Shown here: positions 19,074 to 27,220 of the stretch, piece after piece
Position numbering within the stretch: the first letter of the stretch is position 1
Layout of the letters: each line of letters starts with the position of its first letter
Assembly: GCA_024401515.1 (NCBI GenBank)
Contig: JAKSKY010000009.1
Coordinates: 1 to 40,549, forward strand
Length of the DNA: 40,549 bases
From: Paludibacteraceae bacterium
Lineage (GTDB): Bacteria > Bacteroidota > Bacteroidia > Bacteroidales > Paludibacteraceae
Reading direction: 5' to 3'
Program-made: the position numbers and the translations under genes
The notes under the pieces: generated by a model
Told to the model about the DNA's origin: nothing
What the model saw: only the letters and a program-made list of their open reading frames with translations
Database searches by the model: none

Positions 19074-19253
19074 TTAGACGTTTTTCATGTAAATATAGGC
19101 AAGAAGATAAAGTAATATTCCTGTAGCTGCTGCTGGTGTTAATAATACAAAGATAATGCGTATGATTATTGGATCCACATTCAAATGTTCAGCGATACCG
19201 GCAGCAACGCCCAAAACCCACTTATTTTTTGTTGATAATTTTAACTTTGCCAT
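19074..19253 (-). CDS. Small PspC-domain membrane protein
   Basis: A 59-residue protein. It begins MAKLKLSTKNKWVLGVAAGI, then AEHLNVDPIIIRIIFVLL and a second hydrophobic segment. This is the PspC pattern: a short basic lead, G-x-x-x-G-I-A-E-x-x..D, then membrane helices. PspC domains occur in phage-shock and other envelope-stress proteins, but single-domain versions this small have no assigned role. It lies between pepD (34 bases away) and uvrB (3 bases away) on the same strand. I found no promoter in the pepD-pspC gap, so it is probably expressed with both. Confidence 0.85.
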   Translation of the reverse strand: MAKLKLSTKNKWVLGVAAGIAEHLNVDPIIIRIIFVLLTPAAATGILLYLLAYIYMKNV

Positions 19254-19287
19254 AGTTTATAAATTTTAGTTAGTTGAATTTTGTTTG

Positions 19288-20730
19288 TTATATGTTTTCT
19301 AAAATGTACACTAAATGTTTCCAGTGCTTTTGAACCGTTGAGATTTCACAACGTTCAGCGGGAGAGTGGTTGCCGATGATGGTAGGACCGATGGAGATCA
19401 TATCCATGTTCGGATATTTCTCTACGATCAAACCGCACTCTAAACCAGCGTGGATAGCGCCTACGGATGGTTTCTCTCCAAATAGTTTTTCGTATGAGTC
19501 TGCAACGAGTTGTTTGATCTTCGAATTCATGTTTGGTTTCCAACCCGGATATCCGTCACTGTGTTTTACCTGTGCGCCCGTGAGAGAGAAAACGGCCTCC
19601 ACACGATCTTTTATGTCGTGCTTCTTGCTGTTTACCGAACTGCGTTGACTGGTCGCTACGACAATCTTTCCATCGATGTTTTTGATGGATGCGAGGTTGG
19701 TGGAGGTTTCCGGCAGGTTCTCCAACTCCTTGCTCATCTCGATGACGCCGTGCGGGCATGCGTATAGGGCGGTGATTAGTTTATCTGTGCCAACTTTGTC
19801 GAAAACGGTTTCTGTCGCCTCCATGGATTCGATATCCATGTTGAACTCCTTCTCCGTTGGGTATTCCGATTCGATTGTGGCGATATAGTGGTTAAGATCC
19901 ACTCTGATCTCCTCCTTTTTCTCCCAAGGAATACATACTTGCGCATGCGCTTCTCTTGGAATGGCGTTATGTAGGTTTCCGCCTGCGATCTCAGCGATAT
20001 AAAGAGGGAATTTTTTGTTTTCATTCCATAAGAATCTGGACAAAATTTTAATGGCGTTGCCTCTTCCTTTGTTGATGTCGTCTCCTGAATGTCCACCTTG
20101 TAACCCCTTGACATTGATGTTTAAGAAGAATGTTCCTTGAGGGGCTTGTGTCTTGGCGATGTCAAATGTGGCTACGGTATCAATACCGCCCGCGCAACCG
20201 ATACAGAATCTGCCGTCCTCTTCAGAGTCTAGGTTGATGAGTGTCTGGGATTGGATCCAATTGGCCTTTACATGTTGTGCGCCTGTTAGGCCACGCTCCT
20301 CATCCACTGTTATGAGGCATTCGATTGGACCGTGTTGGATCGTTTTTGAGGACAAAACAGCAAGCATGGCAGCTACACCGATTCCATCGTCCGCACCAAG
20401 TGTTGTTCCTTCCGCTTTCAACCAATCTCCGTCCACGATGGTTTTGATTGGATCGGTATCGAAGTTGTGATTGGTTCCTGCGTTTTTTTCACAAACCATA
20501 TCCATATGGGCTTGTAGAACTACGGATGGCGCATTTTCCCTCCCTTTAGAGGCAGGTTTGCGTATCAATACATTGCCTACCTCATCCACTTCCGTGTGTA
20601 AGCCGAGGGATTGTCCGAATTCTTGTAGGAATTTGCCTATTTGTTCCTCTTTTCCGGATGGATGGGGAATGTCACATATCTTTTTAAATTGAGACCATAG
20701 TTCTTTGGGCTCTAATTCTTCAATTGTCAT
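19288..20730 (-). CDS. pepD: Aminoacyl-histidine dipeptidase (M20 metallopeptidase)
   Basis: A 480-residue cytosolic PepD (peptidase family M20/M28 clan), which hydrolyses Xaa-His and other dipeptides with a two-metal centre. The ligands are recognisable: H75 and the catalytic D77 in LQAHMDM, D115 in the bridging ADDGIG, general-base E144 with E145 in TVDEERGL, D168 in LINLDSEEDG, and H455 in IGNHSPAER. The dimerisation (lid) domain lies between about 190 and 390. Length and motif order match Bacteroidota PepD. It heads the probable pepD-pspC-uvrB-yitT transcript and has its own promoter. Confidence 0.95.
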   Translation of the reverse strand: MTIEELEPKELWSQFKKICDIPHPSGKEEQIGKFLQEFGQSLGLHTEVDEVGNVLIRKPASKGRENAPSVVLQAHMDMVCEKNAGTNHNFDTDPIKTIVDGDWLKAEGTTLGADDGIGVAAMLAVLSSKTIQHGPIECLITVDEERGLTGAQHVKANWIQSQTLINLDSEEDGRFCIGCAGGIDTVATFDIAKTQAPQGTFFLNINVKGLQGGHSGDDINKGRGNAIKILSRFLWNENKKFPLYIAEIAGGNLHNAIPREAHAQVCIPWEKKEEIRVDLNHYIATIESEYPTEKEFNMDIESMEATETVFDKVGTDKLITALYACPHGVIEMSKELENLPETSTNLASIKNIDGKIVVATSQRSSVNSKKHDIKDRVEAVFSLTGAQVKHSDGYPGWKPNMNSKIKQLVADSYEKLFGEKPSVGAIHAGLECGLIVEKYPNMDMISIGPTIIGNHSPAERCEISTVQKHWKHLVYILENI

Positions 20731-20753
20731 AGTATACGTTGTTTTATTTTGTG

Positions 20754-20784
20754 TAAAGTTAGTTTTTTATGGCGATTTAGGCAA
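20754..20784 (-). promoter_or_regulatory. Promoter of pepD
   Basis: On the minus strand TTG (20782-20784), a 20-base spacer and TAACTTTA (20754-20761), one mismatch from TAnnTTTG. The start would be near 20748, about 18 bases before the pepD ATG. Confidence 0.45.
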
Positions 20785-20826
20785 CTAATCAGCAGGTAAA
20801 GATAGGCTCTGATGTTAAGTTAAGTA

Positions 20827-20865
20827 AAATAAAAAGGGCTTGAGACACAGGAAAAGTCTCAAGCC
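20827..20865 (-). terminator. Terminator of the sigma-54-linked small RNA
   Basis: GGCTTGAGAC (20837-20846) pairs perfectly with GTCTCAAGCC (20856-20865), loop ACAGGAAAA on the plus strand. On the minus strand the stem is followed by CTTTTTATTTTA. It is too far from any minus-strand protein gene upstream to serve one. Confidence 0.8.
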
Positions 20866-20962
20866 ACTTGCACTGATATTTTAAACAACCTATTATAGAC
20901 GCAGGGACCTTCGGTCGTACTGCGAGTAACTCGTATTGAAAAACGAACAATTTTGTTCGACG
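20827..20962 (-). ncRNA. Candidate small RNA behind a sigma-54-type promoter
   Basis: A stretch of about 135 bases on the minus strand, bounded by a -24/-12 promoter (20973-20988) and a perfect 10-bp terminator hairpin with a T-rich tail. Predicted structure, 5' to 3': CGAACA/TGTTCG hairpin (20944-20959); CGAG-TTA-CTCG; CGCAG...CTGCG enclosing GACC-GAA-GGTC; then the terminator. The open frame on this strand has no recognisable protein features and crosses the terminator, so I treat the region as non-coding. The identity is unknown; the evidence for a transcript is the signals and the folding potential only. Confidence 0.55.
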
Positions 20963-20972
20963 TAATAGATAA

Positions 20973-20988
20973 TGCAAATACCGTGCCA
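20973..20988 (-). promoter_or_regulatory. Sigma-54 (RpoN) -24/-12 promoter
   Basis: TGGCACGGTATTTGCA on the minus strand matches the RpoN consensus TGGCACGNNNNTTGCW at every fixed position, with the correct 4-base gap. The start would be about 12 bases downstream of the GC element, near 20962. No enhancer-binding-protein gene lies in this window. Confidence 0.65.
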
Positions 20989-21027
20989 TTCTGTTTCGGT
21001 ATGAGCGTGAATTTGTAAAATATATTA

Positions 21028-21052
21028 ATTTTATTGATAATATTAATAAAAT
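21028..21052. promoter_or_regulatory. AT-rich inverted repeat upstream of the sigma-54 promoter
   Basis: ATTTTATT (21028-21035) and AATAAAAT (21045-21052) form a perfect 8-bp inverted repeat with a 9-base spacer. It sits about 66-90 bases upstream of the small RNA's predicted start, where an enhancer-binding protein or IHF-like site would be expected. The function is inferred from position only. Confidence 0.35.
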
Positions 21053-21165
21053 CGATTTGTAAATTGATTAAAATATTGATATGTTTTTGTTTTTTTTATG
21101 CTTGGTGTGGAACCTATTCCCTTTTTATTTCGAAATGGGGAGATTTCCTTTCCTGGCTTTTTTTA

Positions 21166-21173
21166 TATTTTTG
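21166..21173 (+). promoter_or_regulatory. -7 box for recG
   Basis: TATTTTTG, an exact TAnnTTTG box, with a start expected near 21180 and a leader of about 75 bases. No clear -33 element. The rest of 20989-21254 is very AT-rich; a 61-codon frame at 21034-21219 overlaps this box and shows no protein features. Confidence 0.4.
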
Positions 21174-21254
21174 TATACGTAATAGGAAGTTGATGAACTT
21201 TTACGGTGATCGTAGATGAATAGCTTCTAAAACATTCTGAAAGATTGTTGGGTG

Positions 21255-23366
21255 ATGGCTGATTTTTTAGACAAGGAAATAACCTATTTGCCTGGGGTGG
21301 GACCCAAGCGGGCGGAGCTTCTTAAGAAGGAACTGAATGTTTCTACTTATGGAGATTTGTTGCGTTGTTATCCTTATCGATACATCGACCGTACCAAATT
21401 TTATCATATCAAGGATATTTCGCCAGCCTCTGTTTATGTGCAGATACGAGGACGGATTTTATCGATGACAACTCAAGGGACAGGACGTAGCGCTAGGGCA
21501 GTCGCTCTCTTTTCTGATGGAGAATCTGCCATCGAGTTAATTTGGTTTAAAGGCGTGAAGTATATTATGGAGCGCTATCAGCCAGGGCATGAGTTTGTCG
21601 CGTTTGGAAAGGTTTCGGAATTTAATGGCCGTTGTAACTTAGTCCATCCTGATATGGAGACAATCAACGAGGCGTTGTCCAAGCAAAATTTGGGCGGCGT
21701 ACAGGGAATGTATAATACGACGGAGAAGATGAAAAATGGCTCTGTCACCTCCCGGACATTGCAAAAGTTTGTCTCTGAAATATTTAATTCCTTAGGGAAT
21801 GCGCGATTATCGGAATCATTGCCTGACTATCTCTTACAAGAGTACCATTTAATGCCTCTCCATGAGGCGTTGCTGAATATCCATTTCCCTCAATCTCCTG
21901 ATTCTCTGCGTTTAGCGCAGTTTCGTCTGAAATTTGAGGAACTCTTCTTTATCCAGCTTCATATGTTGCGGCAACGTAACGTGCGTAGGGTTCATTTCGC
22001 CGGTTTTAAGTTTGATAAGATCGGTGATATTTTCAATAATTTCTATGGAAAGCATTTGCCCTTCCAACTGACCAATGCGCAGAAGAAAGTTTTGAAGGAG
22101 ATCTATGCGGATATGTCGAGTGGTCGTCAGATGAACCGTTTGTTACAAGGTGACGTGGGAAGCGGAAAAACTTTGGTGGCGTTGATGACGATGTTGATCG
22201 CATTGGACAATGGTTATCAAGCCGCGATGATGGCACCCACAGAAATTTTGGCGCAGCAACATTTTGAGTCCATTTCGAAAATGTTGTCAGGTCTCGATGT
22301 GAAGGTAGCTTTGTTGACTGGATCATCGAAAAAGAAGGAGAGGGAAGTGATTCTCCAGGGAATTTTGGATGGAACGATTCAAATATTGATAGGAACGCAT
22401 GCCTTGTTGGAAGATAGTGTTGTTTTCTCTAATCTAGGTTGCGTCATTATAGATGAACAACATCGCTTTGGTGTTGAACAGCGCTCTAAGTTGTGGAGTA
22501 AGAGCGAAAGACCTCCCCATGTTTTGGTGATGACTGCTACGCCTATTCCAAGAACTTTGGCGATGACGATTTATGGAGATCTGGATGTCTCTGTGATTGA
22601 TGAATTACCGCCTGGACGTAAACCGATCGGTACGATTCATCGTTTTGAAACGCATCGTCATAATATCTATGATTTCATTAAACAAGAGATTGCCATAGGT
22701 CGTCAGGCTTATATCGTATATCCGATGATCCAGGAGTCTGAGAAGTCCGATTACGCTAATATTGAGGCGGGTTATGAGTCATTGAAGAGCATATTTCCTG
22801 AACCTCACTATCATTTAGGCATGGTTCATGGTAAGATGAAACCAGACGAAAAGGATGCTCAGATGAGACTCTTTGCGTCGGGGACCACAAATATTTTGGT
22901 GGCGACTACCGTCATTGAGGTGGGTGTGAATGTGCCCAATGCCTCTGTCATGCTTATTGAGAGTGCGGAACGGTTTGGCCTTTCCCAGTTACATCAGTTA
23001 CGAGGACGTGTGGGGCGTGGTGCGGACCAATCCTATTGTATCCTGCTCACTTCTGTGAAATTATCTAACGATGGAAGGCAGCGTATGGAGGTGATGACCC
23101 GTACTAGCAATGGCTTTGAGATCTCCGAGGTGGATTTGAAGATGCGTGGACCTGGTGATTTGGAAGGAACGCAACAAAGTGGAGTCTCTCTGAATTTGAA
23201 AATTACCAATTTGGCTACTGATGGTGAGATTATTCAATATGCTAGGAATGTGGCCAATGATGTTTTGGAAAAGGATCCGGACCTTTTATTGCCTGAGAAT
23301 TTTTTGCTGAACCAATATTTGGATAGGTTGGCGAAGGAGTCAGTGAATTGGGGCGTGATTAGTTAA
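21255..23366 (+). CDS. recG: ATP-dependent DNA helicase RecG
   Basis: A 703-residue RecG, counting from the ATG at 21255; a GTG one codon upstream could also serve. RecG is a double-stranded DNA translocase that reverses stalled forks and processes D-loops and R-loops. The N-terminal wedge/OB domain occupies roughly 1-230, starting with a helix-hairpin-helix-like YLPGVGPKRAELL. The helicase core follows: Walker A GDVGSGKT at 299-306, the DEQH box at 400-403, motif III MTATPIPRT, motif V IEVGVNVPNAS and motif VI QLRGRVGRG. The family's C-terminal TRG region (MTRTSNGFEISEVDLKMRGP) is present. It stands alone with its own terminator. Confidence 0.97.
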   Translation: MADFLDKEITYLPGVGPKRAELLKKELNVSTYGDLLRCYPYRYIDRTKFYHIKDISPASVYVQIRGRILSMTTQGTGRSARAVALFSDGESAIELIWFKGVKYIMERYQPGHEFVAFGKVSEFNGRCNLVHPDMETINEALSKQNLGGVQGMYNTTEKMKNGSVTSRTLQKFVSEIFNSLGNARLSESLPDYLLQEYHLMPLHEALLNIHFPQSPDSLRLAQFRLKFEELFFIQLHMLRQRNVRRVHFAGFKFDKIGDIFNNFYGKHLPFQLTNAQKKVLKEIYADMSSGRQMNRLLQGDVGSGKTLVALMTMLIALDNGYQAAMMAPTEILAQQHFESISKMLSGLDVKVALLTGSSKKKEREVILQGILDGTIQILIGTHALLEDSVVFSNLGCVIIDEQHRFGVEQRSKLWSKSERPPHVLVMTATPIPRTLAMTIYGDLDVSVIDELPPGRKPIGTIHRFETHRHNIYDFIKQEIAIGRQAYIVYPMIQESEKSDYANIEAGYESLKSIFPEPHYHLGMVHGKMKPDEKDAQMRLFASGTTNILVATTVIEVGVNVPNASVMLIESAERFGLSQLHQLRGRVGRGADQSYCILLTSVKLSNDGRQRMEVMTRTSNGFEISEVDLKMRGPGDLEGTQQSGVSLNLKITNLATDGEIIQYARNVANDVLEKDPDLLLPENFLLNQYLDRLAKESVNWGVIS

Positions 23367-23440
23367 TTAAGAATTAAGAATTAAGAGTTGAGTGTTGTAG
23401 GTAGGGGATGATTGAAAATCTTCAGGACAATAGATGTAAA

Positions 23441-23472
23441 AAGAAAGGTGTCGTTGGATACCTTTCTTTTTT
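23441..23472 (+). terminator. Terminator of recG
   Basis: AAGAAAGGT (23441-23449) pairs with ACCTTTCTT (23460-23468), followed by a T-run. It lies 75 bases after the recG stop; the gap between begins with a short direct repeat of AATTAAG (23365-23385). Confidence 0.75.
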
Positions 23473-23485
23473 TGAGAATATATGA

Positions 23486-23520
23486 CACAAAAAAAGAGCT
23501 GCCCAATGGACAGCTCTTTT
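23486..23520 (-). terminator. Terminator of the second OmpA gene
   Basis: AAAAGAGCTG (23492-23501) pairs with CAGCTCTTTT (23511-23520). On the minus strand the stem is followed by T-rich sequence. It is 26 bases beyond the OmpA stop and back to back with the recG terminator. Confidence 0.75.
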
Positions 23521-23546
23521 ATGATTGTTCAAATCTAATCTACAGA

Positions 23547-24758
23547 TTATTTAGAGAACAAGTTAACCTCTACACGACGGTTCTTTGCTCTACCAGCTGC
23601 AGTGTTGTTAGAAGCGATCGGCTTAGAAGCACCGAATCCCTCAGACTCGATGTTAGCAGCTTGAACGCCCTTGTTAGTCAAGTAGCTCTTAACTGATGCA
23701 GCACGATCCTTAGAAAGTTGCAAGTTAGCAGCAGCCTTACCTACGTTATCGGTGTGACCTGACAACTTAACTGACCACTCAGGGTGCTTTACGAGCAACT
23801 CAGCCAAACCGTTCAAGTAAGGGAATGAACCCTCCTTGATGATAGCCTTGCCAGACTCGAACTCCAAGTTAGACATTGCAGTTTGGATAATCTTAGCCTC
23901 CTCTTGAGTTGGAGTGTAAGCTACTTTTGGCTTAGTAGCCTTGATGTGACGATCCAAAGAGTCTTGAGTGAACTTGATATCGTTTTGCAACTTCTTGATT
24001 TGAGCGTTTTGATCCTCGATCTTTTGCTCCAACTTAGCGTTAGCCTCTTCGCATGCCTTCTTTTGAGCCTCGATTACGTTGCTGAAGTCTGGCATCTCAA
24101 CTTGAGGAATGTAGTCAGCCCAAGCGATGTTGCGGATGTTGCTCTCGCCAGCGAACTTAACACGAACACCTAGCAAACCAGTAGCCGCTGAACGACCTAC
24201 CTTGTTTGATACTTGCTCACCATTAGTGTGCAAACGGTATTGAGCAGCCAAGAAGATACCTACCCACTTGCATACGTTGTACTCCAACTTAGTACCACCC
24301 AACATCAAGAACTTAGCGCCCTTGTCAGCGTCCTCGTTCTCAGCTGCGTTCTTGTAGATAGTTGCACCCAAACCAGCAGTTCCGTACCAGTTCAATTTTT
24401 GCCATCCTGCAGAACGGTAAGGAGCGATGATGTTAGAGATATTTACTGATCCGAACAAATCGATGTCATTGTGCTTGATATCGAATTCATTGATCTCTTT
24501 CTTCATGAACATGTACTCCAAGCCCATTCCCCAACGAGGGTTGAATGTTCTCTCTACCAATCCACCGATTGCCAAACCTACTTTTTGGTCAGCGCAACGG
24601 AAATAGTTTACACCACCCTCAACTGCTACAGACCAGTGGTTGAATGACTCAGATGCTGCTGCCTCTGCTTGTGCTTGCTCAGTAGCTGCCTCTTCTTGAG
24701 CGTTAGCAGTAAATGCTAAGCCCATGGCTGCGAATAAAGCCAAAAAACTTTTTTTCAT
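23547..24758 (-). CDS. OmpA-family outer-membrane protein with periplasmic coiled coil
   Basis: A 403-residue protein with signal peptide 1-20 (ending FTANA), an Ala/Glu-rich linker (21-38), a probable eight-stranded barrel (about 40-203), a coiled coil (about 228-275: EAQKKACEEANAKLEQKIED and on), and an OmpA peptidoglycan-binding domain (288-403). The last has LSGHTDNVG (332-340), LSKDRA (348-353) and RRVEV (394-398). It differs from the OmpA protein at 684-2144 in using a coiled coil instead of calcium-binding repeats as the spacer. It is probably an abundant structural anchor of the outer membrane; codon use looks highly optimised, like that of the neighbouring rpsA. It has its own terminator. 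Confidence 0.93.
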   Translation of the reverse strand: MKKSFLALFAAMGLAFTANAQEEAATEQAQAEAAASESFNHWSVAVEGGVNYFRCADQKVGLAIGGLVERTFNPRWGMGLEYMFMKKEINEFDIKHNDIDLFGSVNISNIIAPYRSAGWQKLNWYGTAGLGATIYKNAAENEDADKGAKFLMLGGTKLEYNVCKWVGIFLAAQYRLHTNGEQVSNKVGRSAATGLLGVRVKFAGESNIRNIAWADYIPQVEMPDFSNVIEAQKKACEEANAKLEQKIEDQNAQIKKLQNDIKFTQDSLDRHIKATKPKVAYTPTQEEAKIIQTAMSNLEFESGKAIIKEGSFPYLNGLAELLVKHPEWSVKLSGHTDNVGKAAANLQLSKDRAASVKSYLTNKGVQAANIESEGFGASKPIASNNTAAGRAKNRRVEVNLFSK

Positions 24759-24809
24759 ACTCTTTACTATAAAATTAATTGTTTAAAATTCAAAATTTTT
24801 AGCAAATAT

Positions 24810-24843
24810 CCGAATAATTTTTCAAAAACGAAAAATTATTCGG
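24810..24843. repeat. Perfect 14-bp inverted repeat between rpsA and the OmpA gene
   Basis: CCGAATAATTTTTC (24810-24823) and GAAAAATTATTCGG (24830-24843) are exact reverse complements around AAAAAC. It lies 11 bases after the rpsA stop. It may end the rpsA transcript or protect its 3' end. A -7-like GATATTTG (minus strand, 24802-24809) for the OmpA gene abuts the repeat, so the two may overlap in function. There is no following T-run, which makes a simple intrinsic terminator less certain. Confidence 0.55.
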
Positions 24844-24854
24844 ACTTTTTGATG

Positions 24855-26654
24855 TTATTTTTTTTCGTTAGCGTCCAATTGGCTCTTCAATGCTGCCAAC
24901 TCCTCGATGTCGCCCAATGTAGCCTTCTCTACAGAGATGATTGGTTGCTCAGACTTCTTAGAAGACTTCTTCTTGCGGTTGTCTTTCTTCTCCTCAGTCT
25001 CCTCACCGTTTGCCTTTTGAGCATCCTCGAAGATGCGGCTGTGAGACAAGATGATTCTCTTAGAATCCTTGTTGAACTCGATAACCTTGAATTGCAACTT
25101 CTCGTCAACCTTAGCTTGAGTCTTATCCTCCTTAACCAAATGCTTAGGAGTAGCGAATCCCTCTACACCGAATGGCAATGCGATAACAGCACCCTTGTCC
25201 ATCATCTCGATGATTGTACCCTCGTGGATTGAATCAACTGTGAATACATTCTCGAATACGTCCCAAGGATTCTCCTCCAATTGCTTGTGACCCAAGCTCA
25301 AACGACGGTTCTCCTTGTCGATCTCCAATACTTGAACCTCGATGTCTGCGCCAGTTTGAGTGAACTCAGATGGGTGCTTGATCTTCTTAGTCCATGACAA
25401 GTCAGAGATGTGGATCAAACCATCAACTCCCTCAGCGATCTCTACGAATACACCGAAGTTAGTGAAGTTACGTACCTTAGCAGTGTGCTTAGAACCTACT
25501 GCATAGTCAGTATCGATAGTATCCCATGGATCTGCCTTCAATTGCTTGATACCCAAAGACATCTTTCTCTCCTCGCGGTCCAAAGTCAAAACAACTGCCT
25601 CAACCTCGTCACCTACCTTCATGAAGTCTTGTGCGCTACGCAAGTGTTGTGACCAAGACATCTCAGAAACGTGAATCAAACCTTCAACGCCTGGAGCGAT
25701 CTCGACAAATGCGCCGTAATCAGCCATAACGACTACCTTGCCCTTTACCTTGTCACCAACCTTCAAGTTAGCGTCCAAAGCATCCCATGGATGAGGAGTC
25801 AATTGCTTCAAACCAAGAGCGATACGCTTCTTGTCGTCGTCGAAGTCGAGGATTACGACATTCAACTTTTGATCCAAAGCGACAACCTCTTCTGGATGAG
25901 TAACACGGCCCCAAGACAAGTCTGTGATGTGGATCAAACCGTCTACGCCACCCAAGTCGATGAATACACCGTAAGAAGTGATGTTCTTGACAGTTCCTTC
26001 CAATACTTGACCCTTCTCGAGTTTTGAAATGATGTCCTTCTTTTGTTGCTCCAACTCAGCCTCGATAAGAGCCTTGTGAGATACAACAACATTCTTGAAC
26101 TCGTGGTTGATTTTTACGACCTTGAATTCCATTGTCTTTCCTACGAATACATCGTAGTCACGGATAGGCTTAACATCGATTTGTGAACCTGGCAAGAATG
26201 CCTCGATGCCGAATACATCAACGATCATACCACCCTTAGTGCGGCACTTGATGTAACCCATAATAACTTTATCGTTCTCCAAAGCCTCGTTAACGCAATC
26301 CCAAGAACGAGCTGCGCGTGCTTTCTTGTGAGAAAGGATCAATTGACCCTTCTTGTCCTCTTGGCTCTCGATGTAAACCTCTACATCGTCACCGATCTTC
26401 AAATCTGGGTTGTAACGGAACTCGTTCATTGAAACGATACCGTCTGACTTGTAACCTACGTTTACAACAACTTCTCTCTTGTTCATAGAGATAACCTTAC
26501 CGATAACAACGTCCTTGTCCTTTACTACGTTCAAGGTGTCGTCGTACTTGCTGGTAAGTTCCTCGCGGCTGATGTTTGAATCTACATCACCGTTCTCAAA
26601 AGCGTCCCAGTCAAAACCTTCAACTGGCTTTACGTTTTTAGTTAATTCGCTCAT
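24855..26654 (-). CDS. rpsA: 30S ribosomal protein S1
   Basis: A 599-residue S1 with six S1/OB RNA-binding domains at about 45-113, 128-195, 213-284, 298-371, 386-457 and 473-540. Domains 3-5 carry the clearest motif (YGVFIDLGGVDGLIHITDLS and relatives). S1 captures mRNA on the small subunit; this matters in Bacteroidota, where Shine-Dalgarno pairing is weak. The tail (551-599) is a charged Glu/Lys segment ending in a predicted helix. The start MSELTKNVKPVEGFDWDAFE is the typical Bacteroidota N-terminus. It is a single-gene unit with its own upstream region. Confidence 0.97.
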   Translation of the reverse strand: MSELTKNVKPVEGFDWDAFENGDVDSNISREELTSKYDDTLNVVKDKDVVIGKVISMNKREVVVNVGYKSDGIVSMNEFRYNPDLKIGDDVEVYIESQEDKKGQLILSHKKARAARSWDCVNEALENDKVIMGYIKCRTKGGMIVDVFGIEAFLPGSQIDVKPIRDYDVFVGKTMEFKVVKINHEFKNVVVSHKALIEAELEQQKKDIISKLEKGQVLEGTVKNITSYGVFIDLGGVDGLIHITDLSWGRVTHPEEVVALDQKLNVVILDFDDDKKRIALGLKQLTPHPWDALDANLKVGDKVKGKVVVMADYGAFVEIAPGVEGLIHVSEMSWSQHLRSAQDFMKVGDEVEAVVLTLDREERKMSLGIKQLKADPWDTIDTDYAVGSKHTAKVRNFTNFGVFVEIAEGVDGLIHISDLSWTKKIKHPSEFTQTGADIEVQVLEIDKENRRLSLGHKQLEENPWDVFENVFTVDSIHEGTIIEMMDKGAVIALPFGVEGFATPKHLVKEDKTQAKVDEKLQFKVIEFNKDSKRIILSHSRIFEDAQKANGEETEEKKDNRKKKSSKKSEQPIISVEKATLGDIEELAALKSQLDANEKK

Positions 26655-26714
26655 TTTAAATTAATTAATAAGTTTAATTAGTCGTTAGACATTATATATT
26701 TGTAAAAATCGTCG

Positions 26715-26722
26715 CGAATTTA
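26715..26722 (-). promoter_or_regulatory. Possible variant -7 box for rpsA
   Basis: TAAATTCG on the minus strand, one base from TAnnTTTG, about 60 bases before the rpsA ATG. The same octamer appears before the methyltransferase (27126-27133) and the expansin gene (33288-33295). No -33 element is clear, so this rests on the recurrence alone. Confidence 0.3.
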
Positions 26723-26849
26723 GTGATTTTAATTGATTTTGAGAAATTTATTTGCCCTTTTTTCTCTTTTGTGGAGAGGTTTCACCATGGGCGCTTGCCT
26801 TTTGTCGATTATATTTTATTTCTCTAATTTTGGAATTGCCGCAGGTAGT

Positions 26850-27053
26850 AAAAAAGCCGCACCGAAATTAATTAAACTCCTGTAAAATAGGAATTGAGCG
26901 TTTCCCAATCTTTGTAATCCACCGTGTCACGGAGACAACCCGAAGGTGTGGCCCGCCATTGATAAGGGAGTGTGCGCCCGTTATTTGATGTAATTGTTAA
27001 GTTTAACCATAATAGACGGTGCGGCCATTCTTTCTTTGTTTCTATGTTTTTCG
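26850..27053 (-). ncRNA. Rod-shaped structured RNA, 6S RNA-like
   Basis: About 200 bases on the minus strand between a good promoter (27060-27090) and a T6 run (26850-26855). The two ends pair perfectly: GCCGCACCG at the 5' side (27017-27025) with CGGTGCGGC at the 3' side (26856-26864), directly before the T-run. Inside, TTAAACT (27000-27006) pairs with AGTTTAA (26872-26878), and the tip is a hairpin closed by ACC-TTCG-GGT. A long rod with an unpaired middle and this length fits 6S RNA, which sequesters RNA polymerase. I base the 6S suggestion on architecture only; an unrelated structured RNA is the alternative. No protein frame is evident. The stretch 26723-26849 shows nothing else. Confidence 0.55.
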
Positions 27054-27059
27054 ATACTT

Positions 27060-27090
27060 CAAAGGTAGAATGTTTTTTTCTTATCTACAA
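27060..27090 (-). promoter_or_regulatory. Promoter of the 6S-like RNA
   Basis: On the minus strand TTG (27088-27090), a 20-base spacer and TACCTTTG (27060-27067), an exact TAnnTTTG box. The start would be about 27053, some 28 bases before the closing stem. Confidence 0.6.
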
Positions 27091-27220
27091 TATATTTTGC
27101 GCTCTTCTTTTCACTTATTATTTCGTAAATTCGCGTCGTATTTTACAGTTTAGGGTTTGAAAGCCCTGATTATTCATGTTCAATAGAAGAGGCTATTCCT
27201 CTTGGTTATCCAAAGAAATT

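Noticed and set aside
20789-20989. Minus-strand 66-codon frame over the small RNA
   Set aside because: It runs through a perfect terminator hairpin and starts inside the sigma-54 promoter, so it could not be translated whole from that transcript.
21034-21219. Plus-strand frame of 61 codons before recG
   Set aside because: Very AT-rich, overlaps the recG -7 box and the inverted repeat, and shows only hydrophobic low-complexity sequence. No family resemblance.
26695-26702. Plus-strand TATATTTG as a promoter
   Set aside because: An exact -7 match, but no -33 element at the right spacing and it would drive transcription against the 6S-like RNA with no gene before 27221. Probably chance in AT-rich sequence.
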